Shown here piece by piece: positions 16,325-23,538 of a DNA stretch of 27,436 nucleotides. The position numbers and the translations under genes are program-made. How positions within the stretch are numbered: position 1 is the first letter of the stretch; each line of letters starts with the position of its first letter. The notes under the pieces were generated by a model. The model saw nothing but the letters and a program-made list of their open reading frames with translations, was not told the DNA's origin and ran no database searches. The stretch comes from JAVKBW01 sp964352715 (GTDB taxonomy: Bacteria; Pseudomonadota; Alphaproteobacteria; UBA8366; Aestuariispiraceae): the NCBI GenBank assembly GCA_964352715.1, contig CAYGSU010000055.1:1-27436 (forward strand), read 5' to 3'.

Positions 16325-17512
16325 TTACTCAGCTGCAACTTCCGAAATTATACCCGATATGTAATCCTGTATGCGCCCGTTCATGGTGGTCGCCAGCAAG
16401 TTCGCAAAATGGACGGTGCCTTTGTCCCAATACGATGCAAACCTGCCACCGTCATAGGCGCTTGCTTCCCGACCGCGTTGAAGCATCTGGCAGATGCCTT
16501 CGTCTTCCCCATTGAGCGCTGTCCAGGTGTCCTCATTGAGAGTGCGGAACTCAGCGTGTTCGTCCGTTTCTGCAGCATCGCTGACATAGTAGAACAGCAT
16601 CCGCATTTCTGTCCGGTTGACGGCAAGCGGCTTAAAAATGGCGATGGCCATTGATGACGGATACACAGCGCATCCGAAAGTCGGGAATGTTACAGTGAAG
16701 CGGGCCTTTCTGGGATTTTCCGAAAATCCTGGAAAATCTGGCAATCCCTCGCCACGACCGGCACGGCTCAATACATAGGTGCTTTTGAGTGCCGTGCGGT
16801 CCGGCTCCATCGCATATCTTTCGTGTTTATCCATAAGGTCGTTGAGGTCCGGATGGATAGAAAAGACATGATAGTTGTCACAATAGTTCTCGACTGCCAG
16901 CTTCCAGTTTGCATCGAAATAGAAGGACTTGATGGCGCCCAGGCGGAATGCGGCAAAATCATGCATGGCCATATACTCTGTCGATGGCGCAAACCAGTCT
17001 TCTATGGACGGTGCATCGCCGCTTAGGTTCACGAACACCCAGTCATGCCATACGCCGCACCGGACTTTGAACAGCGAGCAGTGATATTCAGGGTCGTCGC
17101 CTCTGTCGTGTTTTTCTGGCCCATGAAAGTGCGGTCGCTGTCTCAAACTACCGTCTATGTTGAATGACCAGGCGTGATAAGGGCAGGTAATATGTCGCTG
17201 TTTCTTCGCCGCTTCGTTTACAAGCCGGGAACCCCGATGAGGACAGACATTCATGAACGCAAGGACGGACCCGTCCTTTCCACGAACCATTATCAAAGGC
17301 TCTCCGGCCACATCGACAGGCGCTATGTCGCCCGGCTTCGGAATTTCGCTGAGCGATATCGCGTAAATCCAACTGTTTCGAAACGCGGATTTCCGTTCCT
17401 TCTCGAAAAAGTCAGTCGATGTATAGGTATGGTTCGGTAATCCACGTGCACTACCTAAATCTACTCCGGCATTTCGACTTTGCCAGGTATCCAAATCCGT
17501 ATAGGCGTTCAT
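16325..17512 (-). CDS. Rieske non-heme iron oxygenase alpha subunit (third of three)
   Basis: A 395-residue oxygenase. The Rieske 2Fe-2S ligands are Cys90 and His92 (CPHRG) and Cys110 and His113 (CPYHAW), with the standard 17-residue spacing. The mononuclear iron site is ENYCDNYHVFSIH, with bridging Asp212 and ligands His215 and His220. Unlike the other two Rieske proteins in this operon it has Asp at the bridging position, so it belongs to a different subgroup and may hydroxylate a different intermediate. The C-terminal half has the expected SRPBCC fold features. The ATG is at 17512, 17 bases after the RidA-like gene. It is the last intact gene of the operon. The reductase and ferredoxin needed for electron supply are not encoded in the window. 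Confidence 0.9.
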   Translation of the reverse strand: MNAYTDLDTWQSRNAGVDLGSARGLPNHTYTSTDFFEKERKSAFRNSWIYAISLSEIPKPGDIAPVDVAGEPLIMVRGKDGSVLAFMNVCPHRGSRLVNEAAKKQRHITCPYHAWSFNIDGSLRQRPHFHGPEKHDRGDDPEYHCSLFKVRCGVWHDWVFVNLSGDAPSIEDWFAPSTEYMAMHDFAAFRLGAIKSFYFDANWKLAVENYCDNYHVFSIHPDLNDLMDKHERYAMEPDRTALKSTYVLSRAGRGEGLPDFPGFSENPRKARFTVTFPTFGCAVYPSSMAIAIFKPLAVNRTEMRMLFYYVSDAAETDEHAEFRTLNEDTWTALNGEDEGICQMLQRGREASAYDGGRFASYWDKGTVHFANLLATTMNGRIQDYISGIISEVAAE

Positions 17513-17529
17513 GATGTTCTGTTTCCGGC

Positions 17530-17922
17530 TCAGTCGTTCGCTTTGGCGAGTGCTACCAGTTCGACCTTGAATGTTTCGACCGGCAGGTCTGCCCTCATGG
17601 CGAAGCAGGTCGATGCGCTGGGTCGAAGGTGCTCTGCGAGCGTCTCTCCAACTTCATCAAAAATTTCTTGCTCTGAATAATACAGTTGTACCTGCAAAAG
17701 GTCTGACAGGTCGGAACCAAAATGCTTCAGCGCTTTTTCAACCGCACGAAACGCTTCACGCAGTTGTTCATTGGCGTCCGGCGATACTTCCCCTGTTGCG
17801 AAATTTGTTCCGGAGCAGCCGGAAACGTAGATGACGCCATTATGTTTCTTAGCTTTGGAAAAGCCATATTCATCCTCGTATTTCGAGCCGATGAAAAAAG
17901 TGTCTTCTGTCGATTGAGGCAC
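17530..17922 (-). CDS. RidA/YjgF/UK114-family protein lacking the canonical arginine
   Basis: A 130-residue protein of the Rid family (trimeric chorismate-mutase-like fold). The motifs include NGVIYVSGCSGTNFATGEV, QLREAFRAVEKAL and the C-terminal ETFKVELVALAK strand. In true RidA enamine/imine deaminases an Arg in the 'PaRs' motif holds the substrate carboxylate; here the segment is RPSASTCF with Ala in that place, as in the Rid4-Rid7 subgroups whose function is mostly unknown. The GTG start at 17922 is supported by AAGGAG seven bases upstream, which overlaps the end of the aldolase gene. The context suggests handling a reactive imine or carbonyl product released by demethylation, or an unrelated hydrolytic role. 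Confidence 0.85.
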   Translation of the reverse strand: MPQSTEDTFFIGSKYEDEYGFSKAKKHNGVIYVSGCSGTNFATGEVSPDANEQLREAFRAVEKALKHFGSDLSDLLQVQLYYSEQEIFDEVGETLAEHLRPSASTCFAMRADLPVETFKVELVALAKAND

Positions 17923-17932
17923 GGTCTTCTCC

Positions 17933-18694
17933 TTAGCTCTTGTAGTGAGGTGCAATCCGGTCGAGCCGGCGCAGCAATGCCGGCCATTCGTACACACCAG
18001 GCGCCGCGACTTCCGTATCCTGCGCAGCAACCGTATCAGCCAGTTCCGGCGCAAGAGTACGATAGGGTCGACCCATATTGTGAAGGTTGGTTGCGATACG
18101 GCAGCAATATATCAGCCAGTACATTCTCATGAAGGCTTCTGGAATTGAACGACCCACCGTCGTGAGGCCATGATTCCGCATGATCATGAAGTTCTTGTCG
18201 CCCAGGCACTGTGCGATGTGCTCGCGCTCGCCGAGGTCAAGCGATACGCCTGCATAGTCGTAATAAACGATATCGTTGTGGAAGAAACCTGTCTCGCCGG
18301 ATACCTGCGGCAGACCACCTTCCAGGCAGGAGATTGCGACGCCTTCCGGCGTATGCGAATGGACGACGCATTCGACCTCCGGACGCGCCTCGTAGACAGC
18401 ACCGTGGATCACGAAGCCGGCCTCGGCGACGTCGGAATCACCGTCGAGAATGTTGCCCCCGATATCGACCTTCGAAACATTCGATGCGGTTGCTTCGTCG
18501 TAGAGCAAGCCCTGAGAGTTCATCAGGAATTCATTCTTCGAGCCGGGAACCCGGGCGGTAATATGATTCCAGACCAACATAGTCCAACCGAAATGTTCGG
18601 CCAGTTGTAAAGCGGCTGCGAGGTTGACCCGTTGTGCCCATTCTGCATCAGTGCAGCCATCAGGACGTTGGGATTTTAGTGAATGGACACTCAT
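17933..18694 (-). CDS. Class II aldolase/adducin-fold protein
   Basis: A 253-residue protein of the zinc-dependent class II aldolase family. It shows the opening LAAALQLAEHFGWTMLVWNHITAR, the metal-binding VVHSHTPEG with two His, and the MIMRNHGLTTVGRSIPEAF segment with a third His. Members cleave or form carbon-carbon bonds in hydroxylated acids and sugar phosphates, or act as decarboxylases or epimerases; several in catabolic clusters have no assigned reaction. The start ATG at 18694 has GGGAG seven bases upstream. It sits between two Rieske oxygenase genes, with the RidA-like gene 10 bases downstream, so it probably processes a hydroxylated product of one of them. Confidence 0.85.
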   Translation of the reverse strand: MSVHSLKSQRPDGCTDAEWAQRVNLAAALQLAEHFGWTMLVWNHITARVPGSKNEFLMNSQGLLYDEATASNVSKVDIGGNILDGDSDVAEAGFVIHGAVYEARPEVECVVHSHTPEGVAISCLEGGLPQVSGETGFFHNDIVYYDYAGVSLDLGEREHIAQCLGDKNFMIMRNHGLTTVGRSIPEAFMRMYWLIYCCRIATNLHNMGRPYRTLAPELADTVAAQDTEVAAPGVYEWPALLRRLDRIAPHYKS

Positions 18695-18720
18695 GATGTT
18701 CTCCCTTGTTTTGTTGGCAG

Positions 18721-20012
18721 CTACTCGGCGGCGGCAGCGGTTGGTGTCGGGTCGAGATACCGCGCATAAGCATCAATCGTGTTGCGATTGAAGAAAACAA
18801 CCGCCTGCTCTCGCGGCGGCAAAAGCCGGTTTCGATCCATGATGCCGGTGCGCAATCCTTCCTGTTGAATAGCGGTCGCGTTTCCGTCTTCCGTGAATGT
18901 TTGTTCCCAAAGCGCGATCCATTGCTCGACACGGCTAACGTCCGCACCGTCTTCAATGAAATAATGAACCGTCTGTCGCGNNNNNNNNNNNNNNNNNNNN
19001 NNNNNNNNNNNNNNNNNNNNNNNNNNNNNNNNNNNNNNNNNNNNNNNNNNNNNNNNNNNNNNNNNNNNNNNNNNNNNNNNTCGACACGGCTAACGTCCGC
19101 ACCGTCTTCAATGAAATAATGAACCGTCTGTCGCGTCGTTTCAGGGCCTGTCGGACGCATTTGCGACAGGATCATGAGATCGTCCTGCTGGAGATACAGA
19201 AAACCAGGAAAAATGTTGAAAGAGCGATAGTTGTTTGCCCGAAGTGTTGTGGTGCTTTCCCACGTTTTCGGCACAAAGCGATTGAACATATACCGGTTGC
19301 GGAATTCGGTAACGACAGTCTTGATATCGGAATCGTAGGCAGCCGAAAATGAACCGGAGTGAATATTGTCACAATGGTAACACTCTACGAAATTATCGTA
19401 CCACATCTTCCAGTTCGACGGTACGTCGTGAACGGTTTCTTGATAAAACCGGTAGCGCCCGGGTTCCAGCACCATTCCGTTAGTTTCAGCGTCTTCATTG
19501 ATGCCGGGATAACTATCGGTAAACCTCGGCGCCTGTACGTCAACGTTGACAAGGATCGCATCGCCAAAGCGATCGACAGAAACGGGAAGTAGTCCCAGCT
19601 CCTCTTTTTTCAAGGATGGATCTTCGTTTCCTCCGGGGGCAGCAGCCAGGGCACCGTTTAGTCTGTAGGACCATGCGTGGTATTTGCAAACGAGCGCTCG
19701 GCATTTCGATCTGTTTTCTTCTGCGACACGATATCCACGGTGCCGGCAGACATTGACAAAGGCGTGCAGTTCTCCGTCTTCCGCGCGCGTAACGACAACA
19801 GGAACGTCGCCCGCGTTCGCCACCATGACGTCCCCTTTCTGGGAGACGGATTCCGCCGGGCCGACATACTGCCAGTTGCGGCGATAGATAGCTTTCAGGT
19901 CGAGTTCATGTATTGCCGAGTCGACGTAGTACGAAGCCGGCAATCCTAACGAGTGATCAAGGTCATCGCGCAGTTGATCCGGATTCACGGCGAAGGTGTT
20001 AGTTTGATGCAT
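18721..20012 (-). CDS. Rieske oxygenase alpha subunit (second), interrupted only by an assembly gap
   Basis: As drawn, the gene is broken by 100 Ns at 18981-19080, but the 55 bases on either side are identical. Merging them restores one frame that reads through to a TAG at 18723-18721 and gives a 378-residue protein. The Rieske ligands are Cys89, His91, Cys109 and His112. The iron site is VECYHCDNIH with bridging Glu210 and ligands His213 and His218. Glu here, instead of the usual Asp, is a feature of the carnitine monooxygenase CntA group. The restored C-terminus (EQWIALWEQTF onward, ending AAAAE) aligns with the neighbouring paralogue at 20024. The ATG at 20012 has AGGAGG eight bases upstream. 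I infer an N-demethylating or C-N-cleaving monooxygenase on a quaternary amine. Confidence 0.88.
18926..18980. repeat. 55-bp direct repeat, copy 1 (scaffolding overlap)
   Basis: Exactly identical to 19081-19135 on the other side of the N gap. The shared length of 55 is a common assembler k-mer size, so this is most simply one sequence represented twice by joined contig ends. It is not a biological duplication. Confidence 0.9.
18981..19080. other. 100-N scaffold gap (probably no missing sequence)
   Basis: A run of exactly 100 Ns between the two copies of the 55-bp repeat. Removing the Ns plus one repeat copy (155 bases) leaves a Rieske gene of 1137 bases, divisible by three, with a continuous sensible frame. 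Confidence 0.95.
19081..19135. repeat. 55-bp direct repeat, copy 2 (scaffolding overlap)
   Basis: Second copy of the 55-bp sequence at 18926-18980, immediately after the N run. The real frame of the second Rieske gene passes through this sequence once. Confidence 0.9.
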
Positions 20013-20023
20013 GGTATATCCTC

Positions 20024-21172
20024 CTATTCGGCCGCGATGGCGCTACCGGGCCCGTCGTCAACCAGGTGTTCTTTGTAAGCGCTCCAGATATGCGAAAGCA
20101 TGAATTGTGAGAGTTCTTCACGGTTCGATACATAGCGGAAGGGCTGTGCCCGGCCGGTACGCAGATTCTTCTGCTGCACGACGGTGGCATCCGCATCTTC
20201 ACTGAAGGTTTTGTCCCAAATTTCAATCCAGCGATCGACCCGGGCTGTATCGGCACCTTCCTCGATGAAATAGTCAGCCGTGAACACACACGATTCTGGG
20301 CCGGTCGGGGTCAGCTTGCCGAAGTACCACATGTCATCCTGGCGCACGGTCTGGAAACACGGAAACGCCTGGACTGAGCCATAGTGCGAACCAATTAATG
20401 CATCGGGATCGTTGTTGGTGGCGCTCTTGAAGGAGTAAGATGTCAGCTTGCCTTCGGTTCTGGTGCTGTAGGTGCCGCTATCCGTATTGAACGCGTCACT
20501 GAAACTTTTGTCGTGGATGGACGGGCAGTGATAGCACTCCGTTCCGTTATCGTACCAAAGCTTCCAGTTCGATGCCTGCTCGGTGGTGATTGTCCGGTAG
20601 AGGCGATATCGGGAAACATCCGTATTCATGCCTGCTTTTGCCGCAAAGGCATCCAGTGTCGGATGTGCGACCCGCAGAGGCGGAGCTGCGGGATCTGCAT
20701 TCACGAAAACACCCAGCCCGAATGTATCGACGGATACTTTCAGCAGCCCGAATTCGGTTTTGTCGAAACCAGTTTCCTTGTCTGTGTCCGGCGCATTGGC
20801 GAGATCGCCGTTCAGTCGATAGGACCAGGTGTGATATCGGCAGACAAAAGATCGGCAGTTCCGCTTGTCGCCTTCTATAACCGTGTACCCACGATGCCGG
20901 CAGATATTGACGAAACCGTGCAGTTTCCCATCTTCGGCGCGGGAGACGGCGACCGGAATGCGACCGATCGTGCCTGTAACGACATCGCCTTTCTGCGACA
21001 GTTTTTCCAATGGAGCGAAATATTGCCAGGTATTGTGGAACATCGCATCGAGTTCGAATTCGTAGACCAACGGGTCCCAGTAGGTGTGAATTGGCAGGCT
21101 TCGATGAGCCGCCAGTTGCTGTTCGACTTCGTCGATGTTCAGTCCGAGATCGGTCGCAGTAACAGGCTTCAC
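20024..21172 (-). CDS. Rieske oxygenase alpha subunit (first), CntA/GbcA-like iron site
   Basis: A 382-residue oxygenase and the first gene of the minus-strand operon. The Rieske cluster ligands are Cys91 and His93 (CRHRG) and Cys111 and His114 (CRYH). The mononuclear site TECYHCPSIH has bridging Glu212 and ligands His215 and His220. The Glu is shared with quaternary-amine monooxygenases such as CntA, which supports a betaine-type substrate. I chose the GTG at 21172 because AAGGA lies eight bases upstream and the N-terminus then matches the length of its paralogue. An in-frame ATG at 21202 sits inside a large dyad and lacks a ribosome site. The next gene, a paralogue, starts 11 bases after its stop; the two may form a hetero-oligomer or act in sequence. 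Confidence 0.9.
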   Translation of the reverse strand: MKPVTATDLGLNIDEVEQQLAAHRSLPIHTYWDPLVYEFELDAMFHNTWQYFAPLEKLSQKGDVVTGTIGRIPVAVSRAEDGKLHGFVNICRHRGYTVIEGDKRNCRSFVCRYHTWSYRLNGDLANAPDTDKETGFDKTEFGLLKVSVDTFGLGVFVNADPAAPPLRVAHPTLDAFAAKAGMNTDVSRYRLYRTITTEQASNWKLWYDNGTECYHCPSIHDKSFSDAFNTDSGTYSTRTEGKLTSYSFKSATNNDPDALIGSHYGSVQAFPCFQTVRQDDMWYFGKLTPTGPESCVFTADYFIEEGADTARVDRWIEIWDKTFSEDADATVVQQKNLRTGRAQPFRYVSNREELSQFMLSHIWSAYKEHLVDDGPGSAIAAE

Positions 21173-21189
21173 CCTAGTTGTCCTTTTTT

Positions 21190-21225
21190 CTATATCAAAC
21201 ATTTGTGCAAATTTGTTCGATATAG
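21190..21225. promoter_or_regulatory. 36-bp imperfect palindrome in front of the Rieske operon
   Basis: The outer arms CTATATC (21190-21196) and GATATAG (21219-21225) pair perfectly. Concentric inner pairs AACA/TGTT and others bring the dyad to 14 of 18 possible base pairs. It lies just upstream of the Rieske ribosome site (21181-21185) and about 80 bases before the XRE-cupin start. It is distinct from the GAAA/TTTC motif and may be a second operator or overlap the promoter. Confidence 0.45.
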
Positions 21226-21272
21226 TATACAATACATTCAATGCCCTCGCAAAGACGAATCTCTTCTAAAAA

Positions 21273-21297
21273 GAAAAATATTTTTCTATATAGGAAA
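21273..21297 (+). promoter_or_regulatory. Candidate operator, GAAA-N6-TTTC-N7-GAAA motif (best palindrome)
   Basis: GAAA at 21273-21276, TTTC at 21283-21286 and GAAA at 21294-21297. The left part extends to a perfect 16-bp palindrome (21272-21287). It lies seven bases before the XRE-cupin start codon and partly covers its ribosome site AGGA (21292-21295), so binding would block the regulator's own expression. It could also act on the divergent Rieske operon. This location makes the gene at 21304 the leading candidate to bind the motif. Confidence 0.6.
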
Positions 21298-21303
21298 CTG
21301 TAA

Positions 21304-21942
21304 ATGCCGGAAGGTAGCGATCCAATCAGAACGCAAGCCCGTCGCATTGATGATGCGGCGAATACTAAAATGGGCGACGAAATCCGCCAATTGCGCCAGG
21401 CAAAGGGGTTCACGCTTCGGGATCTTGCGCGCCTATCAGGCCGGTCTCTCGGTTATTTGAGTCAGATCGAACGAGGATCGGTGCAACCGTCGCTGGCGAC
21501 CTTGAAGAACATTGCCGATGCGCTTGGCGTTGAGGTGAACTGGTTTTTCCCGTCGGAAGCCGGAATTGACAATCGTGAAAGAGGCGTTGTCGTACGATCC
21601 CAATCGAGGCGGCGTCTCAGCCATGCCTATTCATTCGATACTGAAGCCCTTGGCTACGAAGACTTTCTCCTGTCAGGAAACCTTGATCAGGACCATGTGA
21701 TGGGGCTTTCCCGTGTCTCACCCAACGGTGTCACGAACGAAGCCAAGCGGTCATACGAAGGGTGCATGAGCGGTTATGTGGTGCAAGGGTCGCTGGTGCT
21801 TGAGCTTGATGACGATACGTTCGTGTTGTTTGAGGGGGACAGCTTTTCCTTCGATACCGCGCGTCCGCACCTGCTCCGGAATGAGACGGATGCCATCGCG
21901 GCGATTGTCTGGTGCGTGACGCCGGTGCGACTTACCTTTTAA
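21304..21942 (+). CDS. XRE-family transcriptional regulator with C-terminal cupin domain (second)
   Basis: A 212-residue regulator. The helix-turn-helix spans about residues 25-80 (GDEIRQLRQAKGFTLRDLARLSG, then SLGYLSQIERGSVQPSLATLKNIADALG). A cupin ligand-binding domain spans about 130-205 (GYVVQGSLVLELDDDTFVLFEGDSFSFDTARPHLLRNET). Relatives regulate amine and amino-acid catabolism by sensing a pathway metabolite. ATG 21304 has AGGA eight bases upstream. It is divergent from the Rieske operon and followed at once by another copy of the motif at 21943, so it probably controls genes on both sides and itself. The N-terminal 20 residues before the HTH are variable and positively charged. Confidence 0.9.
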   Translation: MPEGSDPIRTQARRIDDAANTKMGDEIRQLRQAKGFTLRDLARLSGRSLGYLSQIERGSVQPSLATLKNIADALGVEVNWFFPSEAGIDNRERGVVVRSQSRRRLSHAYSFDTEALGYEDFLLSGNLDQDHVMGLSRVSPNGVTNEAKRSYEGCMSGYVVQGSLVLELDDDTFVLFEGDSFSFDTARPHLLRNETDAIAAIVWCVTPVRLTF

Positions 21943-21967
21943 GAAATATATTTTTCATTTAAATAAA
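21943..21967 (+). promoter_or_regulatory. Candidate operator, GAAA-N6-TTTC-N7-GAAA motif
   Basis: GAAA at 21943-21946, TTTC at 21953-21956, then TAAA (one mismatch) at 21964-21967. It begins immediately after the stop codon of the XRE-cupin gene. Over 27 bases it matches the copy at 4805 in 24 positions, the first 14 being identical. It precedes the MDR gene by 34 bases. Confidence 0.6.
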
Positions 21968-22001
21968 ATAGTGCTATTTCCCGATAGTGAAGGAGAATAC
22001 T

Positions 22002-23030
22002 ATGCGCGCAGCAGTCCTTGAAGAAGGGAAAACCACACTTTCTCTATTGGATGTTCCCGAGCCGCATTTGCAGCCGGGATGTGTAATCGTGCGGATCGAA
22101 AGTGTTTTCCTTACTCCTTACATGTCTTCACTGATTGATGGTTCTGGCGGCTTTGTCACGCCTAAACGGCCACACGTCCCAGGTTCGGAAGCGATCGGGG
22201 TTGTCGAACAGGTCGCCGATGACGTCAAAACCGTCTCGCCGGGCGAACACGTCTATTGCGATCCGTATATTGCAGAACCGTCGGCCAGAGGCGATGGAGA
22301 ATACGCGTTCATCGGTTGTTTTGCGATCAGCTCGAAGGCTGATCGCCTCCTCAACCGCTGGCCGAACGGCGCTTTCGCTACGCATATGCTGCTTCCGGCC
22401 GAAAATGTGACATCCGTTGATATGGCCCTGAAGAAGGCGTCTGTCGATACCCTGGCGCGTCTTGGCTGGTTCGGGACCGCACATTCGGCATTTGCAAAAA
22501 CGGGGTTCCAATCGGGACAATCCGTCGCCGTTCTGGGCGCGACCGGGCTTGTCGGGGTAAGCGCCGTTCTGGTTGCGCTCGCAATGGGGGCGGGCAGGGT
22601 GGTCGCTGTCGGCCGCAGCCATGAACGACTGAAGGTTTTTGAAACGCTCGATCCGCGTGTGACGGTATCAACTGTACCTCCCGGACCTGATGATCCGGTC
22701 AATCTCGTGATTGGGGCCATGCCCGACAAGTCAATGTTTGAATGTGCCCTTGCGGGCGTAAGTCGCTTCGGTTCGGCAGTCATTCTTGCCAGTCTTGACG
22801 GCCCGATTTCCGCAGCCGGATTTGTTACCCGCGATGTGAAATTGGTTGGATCGCTCTGGTTTCCTAGAGAGGCTACCGGTTTACTGGTGGATATGATTAG
22901 CGCCGGTACGTTACCCGTCGACCGAATTGTATCGCATGCTTATCCGCTTGAACGCATCGGTGAGGCTCTTACGCACATCGAACGCGGAGTTGCTCCCTTC
23001 GAACAAGTCGTTCTGAAACCGCAGGAATAA
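22002..23030 (+). CDS. MDR-superfamily oxidoreductase, zinc-independent type
   Basis: A 342-residue medium-chain dehydrogenase/reductase. The Rossmann motif is GATGLVG in VLGATGLVGVSAVL. In zinc alcohol dehydrogenases the catalytic metal is held by a Cys near residue 40 and a His in 'GHE'; here the places read L-T-P and G-S-E, so the catalytic zinc is probably absent, as in quinone- and enoyl-reductase-type members. The structural-zinc four-Cys loop is also missing. The reaction is likely NAD(P)H-dependent reduction of an enone or quinone, or an unusual alcohol oxidation; the substrate is unknown. ATG 22002 has AGGAG six bases upstream. It heads an operon with the thioesterase four bases downstream. 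Confidence 0.8.
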   Translation: MRAAVLEEGKTTLSLLDVPEPHLQPGCVIVRIESVFLTPYMSSLIDGSGGFVTPKRPHVPGSEAIGVVEQVADDVKTVSPGEHVYCDPYIAEPSARGDGEYAFIGCFAISSKADRLLNRWPNGAFATHMLLPAENVTSVDMALKKASVDTLARLGWFGTAHSAFAKTGFQSGQSVAVLGATGLVGVSAVLVALAMGAGRVVAVGRSHERLKVFETLDPRVTVSTVPPGPDDPVNLVIGAMPDKSMFECALAGVSRFGSAVILASLDGPISAAGFVTRDVKLVGSLWFPREATGLLVDMISAGTLPVDRIVSHAYPLERIGEALTHIERGVAPFEQVVLKPQE

Positions 23031-23034
23031 TTTC

Positions 23035-23523
23035 ATGCCGGATCACGGTTCGGAAATAGCGGCACTGACCTCACCCGATGTCTATCCGGACTGGTTCGAG
23101 ATGACAGCCCGGTTTGCCGATCTGGATATGAACTGGCACATCAACAACGTCGCCCTATGCCAGTATTTTGAGGAAGCGCGGGTCTCGATGAGACGCCGGA
23201 GATTTGCTGACCCTGAGCTCGGCGATACCGGAAAGCATTACCAGTACGTGGTCGTTTCGGTCAGAACGCGCTTCCTTTCTCCTGTTCGGTATCCCGCAAA
23301 TGTCCGTATTAGCACAGCCCTGACCCGTCTCGGCGGATCGTCCTACACGCTTGTTCATGGTCTTTTTGATAACGAAACCTGCGCTGCGCTGGGCCGCACT
23401 GTTACGGTTCTTTGCGATGCGAAGAACGGAAAGCCAATCAGCTTGCCGGAGCCGATCAGATCAGGACTGGAAACGACAACCGTCATAGACGAATCCGTCG
23501 TGAAAGCGTCGGATTTCATTTAG
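23035..23523 (+). CDS. 4HBT hot-dog-fold acyl-CoA thioesterase
   Basis: A 162-residue single hot-dog domain. The signature FADLDMNWHINNVALCQYFEEAR is the '4-hydroxybenzoyl-CoA thioesterase' pattern: a leading Asp, a His-x-Asn-Asn turn and an E-E-A-R helix. It hydrolyses an acyl-CoA to the free acid. In known carnitine catabolism a related domain acts beside or fused to carnitine 3-dehydrogenase and releases betaine from betainyl-CoA. By analogy this one may release a betaine-like acid made by the thiolase at 11256; that link is inference. The start ATG at 23035 uses an AGGA located in the end of the MDR gene. The following flavoenzyme starts 15 bases later. Confidence 0.85.
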   Translation: MPDHGSEIAALTSPDVYPDWFEMTARFADLDMNWHINNVALCQYFEEARVSMRRRRFADPELGDTGKHYQYVVVSVRTRFLSPVRYPANVRISTALTRLGGSSYTLVHGLFDNETCAALGRTVTVLCDAKNGKPISLPEPIRSGLETTTVIDESVVKASDFI

Positions 23524-23538
23524 GGGCAGATAATATCC

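Noticed and set aside
18660..18980. C-terminal tail of the second Rieske gene as read straight through the N gap, ending at 18660 in the aldolase gene
   Set aside because: It is in the wrong frame because of the placeholder Ns and duplicated 55-mer; the collapsed sequence gives a clean ending at 18721 that matches the paralogue.
21202..21241. ATG-initiated N-terminal extension of the first Rieske protein (MFDIEK or MNVLYT starts)
   Set aside because: No ribosome site, overlaps a large dyad, and the length does not match the paralogue; GTG at 21172 has AAGGA at the right distance.
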